A stretch of 64,000 nucleotides of DNA from Kribbella flavida DSM 17836. Lineage in GTDB: Bacteria > Actinomycetota > Actinomycetes > Propionibacteriales > Kribbellaceae. Position 1 is the first letter of the stretch. Every line of letters starts with the position of its first letter. Location: the NCBI RefSeq assembly GCF_000024345.1, contig NC_013729.1, positions 3,038,001 through 3,102,000 of the forward strand. The letters are read 5' to 3'. Of the stretch, positions 25,931 through 33,604 are shown one piece after another. The notes beneath the pieces were generated by a model that did not search any database, had not been told where the DNA came from, and saw only the letters and a list, made by a program, of their open reading frames with translations. A program made the position numbers and the translations under genes.

Positions 25931-27366
25931 TCGTCACCGCTCCTGACACCCTGCTGCCCGCCGAGAAGCTGGGCCGCGTGCACTTCGTCGGCATCGGCGG
26001 CGCCGGCATGTCCGGCATCGCCCGGATCATGGCCTCCCGCGGCATCGAGGTCTCCGGCTCCGACGCCAAGGACGGCAAGGTGCTGGCCGCACTCCGGGCG
26101 CTCGGCGCCACCTGCTGGGTCGGCCACGCCGCCGAGCACGTCGCGAACGCCGACACCGTGGTGGTCTCCACCGCGATCCGGGAGACCAATCCCGAGGTGG
26201 TGGCCGCGCAGGCCGCCGGCATCCCGATCCTGCCGCGCGCCGCCGCGCTGGCCTCGGTGATGGCCGGCCGGCGCACGATCGCGGTGGCCGGCACGCACGG
26301 CAAGACCACCACCACGTCGATGCTGACCGTCGCGTTGCAGCACTGCGCCGCCGACCCGTCGTACGCGATCGGCGGCAACCTGAACGAGTCCGGCTCGAAC
26401 GCGCACGACGGCACCGGCGACCTGTTCGTGGCCGAGGCCGACGAGTCCGACAAGTCGTTCCTCACCTACGGCCCCGAGGTGTCGATCGTCACCTCGGTGG
26501 AGCCCGACCACCTGGACAACTACGGCGACGAGGCCAGCTACACCAAGGCCTTCGAGGACTTCTGCGACCGGGTGCTGCCGGGCGGCTTCCTGGTGATCTG
26601 CGTCGACGACGCGGGCGCGCGCCGGCTGGCCGGGTTCGCCCGCGAGCGCGGGATCGACGTCCGCACGTACGGCGAGTCCGCGGACGCCGACCTGCGGGTC
26701 ACCGAGATCACCGCGACCGGCGCCGTGCAGTCGTTCGTGCCGGTGTGGCGGGGCCGCAAGCTGCCGGTGGTGAACCTGCAGCAGGCCGGCAAGCACAACG
26801 CGCTGAACGCGTCGGCCGCGCTCGCCGTCGGACTCGGCCTGGGCTTCTCCGCGGCCGACCTGGCCGAGGGACTGGCGTCGTTCACCGGGACCGGCCGCCG
26901 GTTCGAGTTCAAGGGCCAGGAGGACGGCGTCCGGGTCTACGACTCCTACGCCCACCACCCGACCGAGCTGGCCGTGGACCTGACCGCGGCCCGGCAGGTG
27001 GCGGGGGAGGGGCGCGTGATCGCGTGCTTCCAGCCGCACCTGTTCAGCCGGACCAGGATCTTCGCGACCGAGTTCTCCGCAGCGCTCGCGCTGGCCGACG
27101 AGGTCGTGGTGATGGACGTGTTCGCGGCCCGTGAGGACCCCGAGCCGGGCGTCACCGGTGCGCTGATCGCCAACCACGTGCCGCTGAAGCCCGAGCAGGT
27201 GCGCTTCGAGCCGTCCTGGTCCGCGGTGCCCCGGGTGGTCGCCGACCTGGCGCTGCCCGGTGACCTGGTGGTCACCCTCGGCGCCGGCGACGTGACCCTG
27301 ATCGGGCCCGAGGTGGTCGGGCTGCTGGCCGAGCGGGCGGCGCACAACGCCGCGCTGATCGAGTGA
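25927..27366 (+). CDS. murC: UDP-MurNAc-L-alanine ligase MurC
   Basis: A 479-residue ligase that adds L-alanine to UDP-MurNAc, the first peptide-forming step. The N-terminal dinucleotide-like motif is FVGIGGAGMSGIARIM (about 20-35). The ATP site is GTHGKTTTT (122-130). EADESDKSF lies near 173-181, SVEPDHLDNYG near 193-203 and YAHHPTEL (DNA positions about 26947-26970) in the C-domain. The GTG start overlaps the preceding stop by GTGA. It ends 15 nt before ftsQ. Confidence 0.96.
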   Translation: MIVTAPDTLLPAEKLGRVHFVGIGGAGMSGIARIMASRGIEVSGSDAKDGKVLAALRALGATCWVGHAAEHVANADTVVVSTAIRETNPEVVAAQAAGIPILPRAAALASVMAGRRTIAVAGTHGKTTTTSMLTVALQHCAADPSYAIGGNLNESGSNAHDGTGDLFVAEADESDKSFLTYGPEVSIVTSVEPDHLDNYGDEASYTKAFEDFCDRVLPGGFLVICVDDAGARRLAGFARERGIDVRTYGESADADLRVTEITATGAVQSFVPVWRGRKLPVVNLQQAGKHNALNASAALAVGLGLGFSAADLAEGLASFTGTGRRFEFKGQEDGVRVYDSYAHHPTELAVDLTAARQVAGEGRVIACFQPHLFSRTRIFATEFSAALALADEVVVMDVFAAREDPEPGVTGALIANHVPLKPEQVRFEPSWSAVPRVVADLALPGDLVVTLGAGDVTLIGPEVVGLLAERAAHNAALIE

Positions 27367-27381
27367 GCCTTTTGAATCGCT

Positions 27382-28134
27382 GTGGTGGACCGCATGAGCC
27401 CGAACGCTGACCTGGCCCGGGCCCAGCAGCGGTTCGCGCGCCGGCAGCGGCTGGTGCGCTGGAAGGGCTGGCTGCCGTGGGCGGCCGGCGGCGTACTGGT
27501 CCTTCTCGGCGCGATCACCGTCTGGCTGTTCTACTCCTCCTCCGCGCTGGCGGTCGAGGGCGTCCGGGTCACCGGGATCGAGACGGTGCCGGAGGCGACG
27601 GTGACCCAGGTCGCCGCGGCCCCGCTCGGGACACCGCTGGCCAAGGTCGACCTGCCCGCGATCGCGGAACGGGTGCGGACCATCCAGGCGGTCGCCGACG
27701 CGCAGGTCACCCGGGCCTGGCCGAACCACCTGGAGATCGTGGTGACCGAGCGGGTGCCGGTGGTCGTCGTCACCGACGGCAGCCGGTTCGAGCTGGTGGA
27801 CGCCACCGGGGTGTCGTTCAAGACGGTGCCGACCCGGCCGGACAACCTGCCTGAGGCCCTGGTGGTCGGCAGCCGCCGCGACGTGACGATCCGTTCGGTG
27901 GTGACCGTCTCGGCCGCGCTGCCGGTCGCCCTGCGGTCCGAGGTACGGTCGATCTCGGCCGGGTCGCCGGACTCCATCACCCTCAACCTCGGGGATGGCG
28001 TGAAGGTGGTCTGGGGCGGTTCCGATGACAGCGCGCGCAAGGCCGAGGTACTCAGCGTGCTGATGCGGCGCCAGGCCAAGGTGTACGACGTGTCCGCGCC
28101 CGATCTCCCTGTCACCAAAGGGGAAAAGAGGTAA
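27382..28134 (+). CDS. ftsQ: cell division protein FtsQ (POTRA domain)
   Basis: A 250-residue bitopic protein. A basic cytoplasmic N-terminus of about 30 residues is followed by one transmembrane helix (about 32-52), a POTRA domain beginning LAVEGVRVTGIETVPEATV (about 55-73), and the FtsQ domain with ITRAWPNHLEI-type strand (VTRAWPNHLEIVVTERVPV, about 111-129). It links the cytoplasmic and outer parts of the divisome. Starts are possible at GTG 27382 or 27385 or ATG 27394; none has a strong ribosome site, and the choice changes only four residues. About 200 bp separates it from ftsZ. Confidence 0.93.
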   Translation: MVDRMSPNADLARAQQRFARRQRLVRWKGWLPWAAGGVLVLLGAITVWLFYSSSALAVEGVRVTGIETVPEATVTQVAAAPLGTPLAKVDLPAIAERVRTIQAVADAQVTRAWPNHLEIVVTERVPVVVVTDGSRFELVDATGVSFKTVPTRPDNLPEALVVGSRRDVTIRSVVTVSAALPVALRSEVRSISAGSPDSITLNLGDGVKVVWGGSDDSARKAEVLSVLMRRQAKVYDVSAPDLPVTKGEKR

Positions 28135-28220
28135 CGCGTCACATCCGGGCGCCACATCGTGGCACGGCGGCGAGGCGCGTGGACATTGCCCGAACGCGTC
28201 CCGTAGCGTGCGACGCAATC

Positions 28221-28286
28221 TATAGTTGAGAGAACTCTAAGCATCCACTTGAGGTTCAGTCTTTTCGCTGGAACTTTCGCTGGAAC
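28221..28286 (+). promoter_or_regulatory. ftsZ promoter and leader elements
   Basis: TATAGT at 28221-28226 is a good -10 element. It is followed at once by a small palindrome, AGAGAACTCT (28229-28238). Further down the leader is a perfect tandem duplication of TTTCGCTGGAAC (28263-28274 and 28275-28286). No convincing -35 was found. Transcription would start near 28233, giving a leader of about 100 nt. Confidence 0.45.
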
Positions 28287-28333
28287 ACGGCCAACTGGTC
28301 ACAACGGGACAGAACGAGGCGAGAGGCGCGGAC

Positions 28334-29938
28334 GTGGCGGCACCGCAGAACTACCTGGCACTCATCAAGGTCGTCGGTATCGGCGGAGGCGGCGTGAACG
28401 CCGTCAACCGGATGATCGAGCACGGTCTGAAGGGCGTTGAGTTCATCGCCATCAACACCGACGCGCAGGCGCTGTTGATGAGCGACGCGGACGTCAAGCT
28501 CGACATCGGCCGCGAGGAGACCCGCGGACTCGGTGCCGGTGCGAACCCCGCCATCGGCCAGAAGGCCGCCGAGGACCACGCGGAGGAGATCGAGGAGGCG
28601 CTCAAGGGCGCCGACATGGTCTTCGTCACCGCGGGTGAGGGCGGCGGCACGGGCACCGGCGGCGCCCCGGTGGTGTCCCGGATCGCCCGCTCGCTCGGCG
28701 CGCTGACGATCGGTGTGGTGACCCGGCCGTTCTCCTTCGAGGGCAAGCGCCGCGCGACCCAGGCCGAGGACGGCATCGCGGCCCTGCGCGAAGAGGTCGA
28801 CACCCTGATCGTCATCCCGAACGACCGGCTGCTGACGATCTCCGACCGGGCCGTGTCCGTGCTGGACGCGTTCAAGCAGGCCGACCAGGTGCTGCTGCAG
28901 GGTGTCTCCGGCATCACCGACCTGATCACCACCCCCGGCCTGATCAACGTGGACTTCGCCGACGTGAAGGCGGTGATGTCCAACGCCGGCTCGGCGCTGA
29001 TGGGCATCGGCTCGTCCCGCGGCGAGGACCGCGCGGTCGCGGCGGCCGAGGCGGCCATCTCCTCGCCGTTGCTCGAGGCAAGCATCGAGGGCGCGCACGG
29101 TGTGCTGCTGTCGATCGCGGGCGGCTCGGACCTCGGCCTGTTCGAGATCAACGAGGCGGCCCAGCTGGTCTCGGAGTCGGCGCACACCGACGCGAACATC
29201 ATCTTCGGCGCGGTGATCGACGACGCGCTCGGCGACGAGGTCCGGGTGACGGTGATCGCGGCCGGCTTCGACGGCGGCATGCCCAAGCGCCGCGAGCAGG
29301 CGATGAGCAGCGCCCGCCCGCAGAACCGGGCCGGCAGCGCCGAGGCTCCGCCGCAGCGCCAGGACCAGGGCGCCTTCTCGGCCCCGATGCACCAGACCGG
29401 CGGTACGCCGGGTGGCGCGGGCTCGCCGGGGCAGGCGGGTGGCGCGCCCGGTCAGACCGGTGGCGGTTACTCCACCGCACAGCCGGGCAACGGCGCGGGC
29501 AACCAGGCGAGTGGCGGATTCGGCGGTCAGCCGCAGAACGGTCAGGGCGCCACGTCGCCGCAGAGCGCTCCGCCGCAGGTGCCGGGCACCGTTCCGTTCA
29601 GCCCGGCCAACCCGCATCCCGGCGCCACCCAGTCCCAGCCGCAGCCGCCGGCCGGTGACGGCGGTGGCCAGGTGAGCCAGGCTCCGTTCGGCGCCCCGGT
29701 CAGCGACGATACCGTCCCGGTGCCGAACTCGACCGAGAGCCGTCCCGGCACGGGCACGACCCACTCGGCCCGGCCCCAGCCGGGCGAGCCGGTCCGCACC
29801 CCGCCGCCGGCCCAGCACAACCCGGCGCCGTACTCGACGCCGTCGGCGGCACCGGCCCAGCAGACGCCGCCGACCCGCCCGGCCCGGCCCAAGCCGGACC
29901 CCGAGGACGACCTCGACATCCCCGACTTCCTGAAGTGA
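28334..29938 (+). CDS. ftsZ: cell division GTPase FtsZ
   Basis: A 534-residue tubulin homologue that forms the Z ring. The N-terminal GTPase domain has [15 protein letters not shown] (13-27) and the signature [10 protein letters not shown] (103-112); the T7 loop [15 protein letters not shown] falls near 205-219. The conserved core ends near residue 320. It is followed by about 200 residues of Gln/Pro/Gly/Ala-rich linker, far longer than the 60-100 residues usual in actinobacteria, and by the C-terminal peptide DLDIPDFLK (526-534), which contacts SepF and other partners. The GTG start at 28334 follows GAGAGG. A strong stem-loop follows the stop. Confidence 0.97.
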   Translation: MAAPQNYLALIKVVGIGGGGVNAVNRMIEHGLKGVEFIAINTDAQALLMSDADVKLDIGREETRGLGAGANPAIGQKAAEDHAEEIEEALKGADMVFVTAGEGGGTGTGGAPVVSRIARSLGALTIGVVTRPFSFEGKRRATQAEDGIAALREEVDTLIVIPNDRLLTISDRAVSVLDAFKQADQVLLQGVSGITDLITTPGLINVDFADVKAVMSNAGSALMGIGSSRGEDRAVAAAEAAISSPLLEASIEGAHGVLLSIAGGSDLGLFEINEAAQLVSESAHTDANIIFGAVIDDALGDEVRVTVIAAGFDGGMPKRREQAMSSARPQNRAGSAEAPPQRQDQGAFSAPMHQTGGTPGGAGSPGQAGGAPGQTGGGYSTAQPGNGAGNQASGGFGGQPQNGQGATSPQSAPPQVPGTVPFSPANPHPGATQSQPQPPAGDGGGQVSQAPFGAPVSDDTVPVPNSTESRPGTGTTHSARPQPGEPVRTPPPAQHNPAPYSTPSAAPAQQTPPTRPARPKPDPEDDLDIPDFLK

Positions 29939-29943
29939 GTCGC

Positions 29944-29974
29944 CGAAGCCCCGGCCGTCACGGCCGGGGCTTCG
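29944..29974 (+). terminator. terminator after ftsZ
   Basis: CGAAGCCCCGGCC (29944-29956) and GGCCGGGGCTTCG (29962-29974) form a perfect 13-bp stem with a 5-nt loop. Confidence 0.85.
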
Positions 29975-29994
29975 CCGGTTCTCCGGCCGTCACG

Positions 29995-30000
29995 TAATCT
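29995..30000 (+). promoter_or_regulatory. -10 element for leaderless pgeF
   Basis: TAATCT ends exactly 6 nt before the pgeF GTG at 30007 and lies just after the ftsZ terminator. The downstream genes thus probably have their own promoter. Confidence 0.5.
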
Positions 30001-30006
30001 GCAGGC

Positions 30007-30738
30007 GTGTTCGGCTACGACGAGGTTCTCGGCAACGTCCGCTTCGCCTTCACCGATCGCTACGGAGGTGCCAGCCGACCGCCGTACGGCGAGCTGAACC
30101 TCGGCAGCGCCCAGGGCGAGGACGCGGCCGTGATCGCGGAGAACTTCCGCCGGGTCGCCGCGGCGTTCGACCTGCCCGTGGAGGCGGTGCTCCGGGTGAG
30201 CCAGGTGCACGGCCGTGACGTGCACGTCGTCGGACCGGACGACCCGCTGCCGCCGGAGCTCCAGCCGTCCGCCGACGCCCTCGTCACGACCCGGACGGAC
30301 GTCGTGCTCGCCGTCCGCGCGGCCGACTGCCTTCCGGTGCTGCTCGCGGACCAGGACAACGGCGTCGTCGGCGCCGCCCACTCCGGACGTCCGGGCATGT
30401 ACCTCGGCGTGGTGCCCGCCACGGTCGAAGCGATGCGCCGCCTGGGCGCCGAGCGGATCACCGCCGTGCTCGGCCCGTACGCGTGCGGCCGGTGCTACGA
30501 GGTGCCCGAGCAGATGCGCGCCGAGGTCGCCGCCCGCGTCCCGGCGTCGTACTCGGAGACCAGCTGGGGTACGCCGGCACTCGACGTCGCGGCCGGTGTC
30601 ACCGCGCAGCTCGCCGAGTACGGCGTCGACGTGGTCGACGCGACCAGGTGCACGATCGAGTCCGAGGACTTGTACTCCTACCGGCGTGAGGGTCCGGTCA
30701 GCGGCCGGATGGCCGGACTGGTCAGGCTGACCGCATGA
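30007..30738 (+). CDS. pgeF: peptidoglycan editing factor PgeF (YfiH, laccase-domain)
   Basis: A 243-residue protein of the YfiH/DUF152 (multicopper polyphenol oxidase-like) family. Conserved segments are FTDRYGGAS (about 16-24), VSQVHGRDVHVV (about 66-77, with the metal-binding His), AADCLPVLLAD (about 105-115, with Cys) and AAHSGRPGMYLGVV (about 124-137); GPYACGRCYEVPE falls near 157-169. In E. coli, PgeF prevents faulty amino acids (Ser in place of Ala) entering UDP-MurNAc peptides, and related enzymes are purine nucleosidases. The family Trp in the usual HAGWRG motif is replaced here by HSGRPG. The stop overlaps the yggS start (ATGA). Confidence 0.9.
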   Translation: MFGYDEVLGNVRFAFTDRYGGASRPPYGELNLGSAQGEDAAVIAENFRRVAAAFDLPVEAVLRVSQVHGRDVHVVGPDDPLPPELQPSADALVTTRTDVVLAVRAADCLPVLLADQDNGVVGAAHSGRPGMYLGVVPATVEAMRRLGAERITAVLGPYACGRCYEVPEQMRAEVAARVPASYSETSWGTPALDVAAGVTAQLAEYGVDVVDATRCTIESEDLYSYRREGPVSGRMAGLVRLTA

Positions 30739-31460
30739 GCAGCGGGACCGACGGCCGGCAGGCGGAGCTGCGGGAGAACCTGCAGAAGGCGCGGGACCGG
30801 ATCGGCGCGGCCTGCCGGGCGGCCGGAAGGGCCGAGGACTCCGTCACGCTGGTGGCGATCACCAAGACCTTCCCGATCGAGGACGTCCGCACGCTGGCCG
30901 CGCTCGGTGTCACCGACGTCGGCGAGAACCGCGAGCAGGAGCTCAAGGCGAAGGCTCCGGACACCTCGGACCTCACCTGGCACTTCGTCGGCCAGCTGCA
31001 GTCGAACAAGGCGCGCTCGGTCGTCAGGCTCGCGCAAGTGGTGCACTCGGTCGACCGGAAGTCGTTGGTCTCCGCGCTCTCCAAGGCCGCCGTGGCCGAG
31101 CAGAAGACGATGCGTTGCCTGCTGCAGGTGAGCCTCGCGGAGTACGGGTCCGCCGAGGCCGCGACCGGGACCAGCAGGGGAGGCGTAACTCCGGCCGACG
31201 TACCGGAACTGGCCGCCGCGGTCGCCGAGGCCGACGGCCTCGAGCTCGGCGGAGTGATGGCGGTGGCGCCGTTGGGAGCCGACCCTGATGAGGCGTTTGC
31301 CGCACTTCGTGCAGTATCCTCCCGATTACGCTCCGAGCATGCCGGTGCCGGCTGGATCTCCGCCGGGATGACCGGCGACCTGGACGCCGCGATCAGGCAG
31401 GGAGCGACACACGTTCGGCTCGGGCGCGCATTACTCGGAACGCGTCCCCCTCTGGGCTAG
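30735..31460 (+). CDS. YggS family pyridoxal phosphate homeostasis protein
   Basis: A 241-residue PLP-binding barrel protein. The PLP-lysine lies in VTLVAITKTFP (about 34-44). Other family segments are VGENREQELKAKA (about 58-70), WHFVGQLQSNKAR (about 77-89), VHSVDR and the C-terminal SAGMTGDLDAAIRQGATHVRLGRALLG with the phosphate-binding region. It has no known catalytic activity; it buffers PLP and amino-acid pools in other bacteria. This spot between pgeF and sepF is conserved across Gram-positives. The ATG is nested in the pgeF stop. Confidence 0.92.
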   Translation: MSSGTDGRQAELRENLQKARDRIGAACRAAGRAEDSVTLVAITKTFPIEDVRTLAALGVTDVGENREQELKAKAPDTSDLTWHFVGQLQSNKARSVVRLAQVVHSVDRKSLVSALSKAAVAEQKTMRCLLQVSLAEYGSAEAATGTSRGGVTPADVPELAAAVAEADGLELGGVMAVAPLGADPDEAFAALRAVSSRLRSEHAGAGWISAGMTGDLDAAIRQGATHVRLGRALLGTRPPLG

Positions 31461-31532
31461 TGTCGACATCGAGCGGGTTTTGCGAGACCTGCTCACTTGT
31501 CGGCGAAGAACCGGACCGAGGGCTGGAGGGCC

Positions 31533-32096
31533 ATGAGCGGCGCGTTGCGCAAGATGGGTGTGTACCTCGGCTTGGTCGAGGACGGCGAGCGGTACAACGC
31601 GCGCTACGACGACGAGTACGACGACTACGACGAGTACGAGGACGAAGGCGTCGACGGGGAGTCCCACGAGCCCGAGCCGGTCCCGGCCCGCGAGGCGCGC
31701 GACGGACGGGACGGCCGCGAAGGCCGCGACGTTCGCGACGACCGCGAGGACCTGGGCGGCACGGTCAGCAAGTTTCCAGATCGGCGTGGAGTCTCACCTT
31801 CCCCGGAGGTTACCGAGTTGGCCCGCATCACCACCGTGCACCCGCGCAGCTACAACGAGGCGCGGGTGATCGGTGAGCACTTCCGCGACGGCACGCCCGT
31901 CATCATGAACCTGACCGAGATGGACCACGCGGACGCCAAGCGGCTGGTGGACTTCGCGGCCGGGCTGATCTTCTGCTGCCGCGGCTCGATCGAGCGCATC
32001 ACCACCAAGGTGTTCCTGGTCTGCCCGCCGAACGTGACGGTCGCCGCGGAGGAGAAGGAGAAGATCGCCGCGGACGGGTTCTACAACCAGAGCTGA
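31533..32096 (+). CDS. sepF: cell division protein SepF
   Basis: A 187-residue FtsZ-tethering protein. It opens [18 protein letters not shown], an amphipathic membrane-targeting helix. A strongly acidic, Tyr/Asp/Glu-rich linker follows (about 19-45), then Arg/Asp-rich sequence. The C-terminal SepF domain covers about 95-187 ([53 protein letters not shown]). It binds the FtsZ C-terminal peptide and polymerises at the membrane. The ATG at 31533 lies 5 nt after GGAGGG; upstream in-frame starts lack sequence similarity. Confidence 0.95.
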   Translation: MSGALRKMGVYLGLVEDGERYNARYDDEYDDYDEYEDEGVDGESHEPEPVPAREARDGRDGREGRDVRDDREDLGGTVSKFPDRRGVSPSPEVTELARITTVHPRSYNEARVIGEHFRDGTPVIMNLTEMDHADAKRLVDFAAGLIFCCRGSIERITTKVFLVCPPNVTVAAEEKEKIAADGFYNQS

Positions 32097-32118
32097 CCGC
32101 GTGACTTCCCCGGTCTTC

Positions 32119-32124
32119 TACACT
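32119..32124 (+). promoter_or_regulatory. -10 element upstream of yggT
   Basis: TACACT ends 10 nt before the ATG at 32135; the transcript leader would be only a few bases. Confidence 0.3.
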
Positions 32125-32134
32125 CGTTCCTGAC

Positions 32135-32440
32135 ATGGTTGCTCTCGCGCTCGTCCTCAGTGTTCTCAGCTGGGTGCTGCTCGCCTTCTTCCTCATCCTG
32201 GTGGCGCGCTTCGTCCTCAGCCTGATCGTCATGTTCGCCCCGCAGTGGCACCCGAAGGGACCGTTGCTGCTGCTGTTCGAACTGGTCTACTCCGTCACCG
32301 ATCCGTTCCTGCGGCCGTTGCGCCGCATCCTGCCCCCGATCGGGGCCGGCGGGATCCGGGTCGACCTGTCCATGCTGATGTTGTTCGTGCTCGTCTCGCT
32401 GGCGATGTCGATCAACTCGACGGCGCTGCGGTCGCTGTGA
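32135..32440 (+). CDS. YggT family membrane protein
   Basis: A 101-residue protein with two to three hydrophobic helices: about 3-31, which includes the start of the YggT domain, and about 78-97. The central loop PKGPLLLLFELVYSVTDPFLRPLRRILPPIGAGGIRVDLS (DNA about 32251-32370) carries the family's D-P-x-L-x-P-x-R-R signature. The role is unclear; the gene is nearly always between sepF and divIVA in actinobacteria and is implicated in envelope or division functions by context. Confidence 0.92.
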   Translation: MVALALVLSVLSWVLLAFFLILVARFVLSLIVMFAPQWHPKGPLLLLFELVYSVTDPFLRPLRRILPPIGAGGIRVDLSMLMLFVLVSLAMSINSTALRSL

Positions 32441-32648
32441 CCGGGCCGGAACCCGTGCGCCAGGCCGGGAGTCGGAGCTTGAGCAGGCGGTGGGAGGGGT
32501 AGGACCAGACCCGAGCAGGGACCGTGGGGGGACGTTGTCGCCCGGCCCCGATTCCGCCAGAACACAACGAAGCGATAACGTGATCTACTGAGTCGCCGGG
32601 GTCTCGTGCCCCCAGACTCCGCCAAGACACAGACAAACGAGGTGAAAG

Positions 32649-33413
32649 ATGCCGCTGACGCCGGATGACGTCCGCTCGAAGCAGTTCACGCCCGTCCGAT
32701 TGCGGGAGGGTTACGACGTCACTGAGGTCGACTCCTTCCTCGACGAGGTGGAAGCCGAGCTCGAGCGACTCCTTGCGGAGAACGAGGAGCTGCGCGCGAA
32801 GCTGGCGGCGGCTCAGCGCGCTGGTGCGGGACAGGACCGGCCGGTCGACCAGACCGCCGCCCTCCCGCCCGTCGTGCAACAGCCCAAGCCCGCTCCCGTC
32901 GTGGTCGAGAAGCCCGAGGAGAAGCCGCCCGTCGTCGCTCCCGCTGTAGCGGCCGCGGGGGCTGCTGCGGCAGCAGGAACCGTCGGCGACGCCTCCAGCT
33001 CCGCGGTGCGGCTGCTGGAGATGGCCACCAAGCACTCCGACGACCTGGTCCAGGAGGCGAAGGACACCGCCGACAAGATCATCGGCGAGGCCCGCGCCAA
33101 GGCCGAGCGGCTGGAGAACGAGGCGCGTGGCAAGGCCGACCGGATGACCGGTGAGGCCCGGGCCCGCGCCGAGAAGCTCGACGGCGAGATCGCCGAGCGG
33201 CGCGCGCAGATGCTGGGCACCCTGGAGAAGCAGAAGGGCCAGCTCGAGCGCACCATCGACGACCTGCACGCCTACGAGCGCGAGTACCGCAGCCGGCTGA
33301 AGACGTACTTCACCGAGCAGCTGAAGGCACTCGGCAACGGCGACGACACCCTGAGCCCGCGCAACGGCTTCCGCCCGGAGGCCCGCGCCCAGGCTCACGG
33401 CCACGGCGTCTGA
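32649..33413 (+). CDS. divIVA: polar growth protein DivIVA (Wag31)
   Basis: A 254-residue coiled-coil scaffold that marks curved membrane at poles and septa. The N-terminal membrane-binding domain is canonical (MPLTPDDVRSKQFTPVRLRE, then GYDVTEVDSFLDEVEAELERLL). A first coiled coil runs to about residue 55. A Pro/Ala/Val-rich linker spans about 60-115. A long coiled coil then occupies about 125-235 (KAERLENEARGKADRM and ELERTIDDLHAYEREYRSRL-like heptads). In actinobacteria it directs apical wall synthesis. A 208-bp gap precedes it, with GAGGTGAAAG as ribosome site just before the ATG. I see no clear promoter hexamers in that gap. Confidence 0.96.
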   Translation: MPLTPDDVRSKQFTPVRLREGYDVTEVDSFLDEVEAELERLLAENEELRAKLAAAQRAGAGQDRPVDQTAALPPVVQQPKPAPVVVEKPEEKPPVVAPAVAAAGAAAAAGTVGDASSSAVRLLEMATKHSDDLVQEAKDTADKIIGEARAKAERLENEARGKADRMTGEARARAEKLDGEIAERRAQMLGTLEKQKGQLERTIDDLHAYEREYRSRLKTYFTEQLKALGNGDDTLSPRNGFRPEARAQAHGHGV

Positions 33414-33428
33414 TCTACCTCGGACTTG

Positions 33429-33457
33429 GAGGCGGTGCTTTCCGGCGGCACCGCCTC
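33429..33457 (+). terminator. terminator after divIVA
   Basis: GAGGCGGTGC (33429-33438) pairs perfectly with GCACCGCCTC (33448-33457) around a 9-nt loop; TTCG follows. Confidence 0.85.
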
Positions 33458-33553
33458 TTCGTCATGTCCGGGAACTTCTGACCGACCGTCCCCCTCGGGT
33501 GACGCACAGTCAGCAGCAGCGGTCCAGCACCGCCGCCGGTAGCGAACACAGCG

Positions 33554-33582
33554 GAGGCCCGGCCTGTCACAGGCCGGGCCTC
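33554..33582 (-). terminator. terminator after ileS
   Basis: GAGGCCCGGCCTGT and ACAGGCCGGGCCTC form an almost gapless inverted repeat of 14 bp (the hairpin tip would open to a small loop). It lies 22 bp beyond the ileS stop on the minus strand. Confidence 0.85.
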
Positions 33583-33604
33583 GCTGCGTGCTCAGGGCTT
33601 ACTG

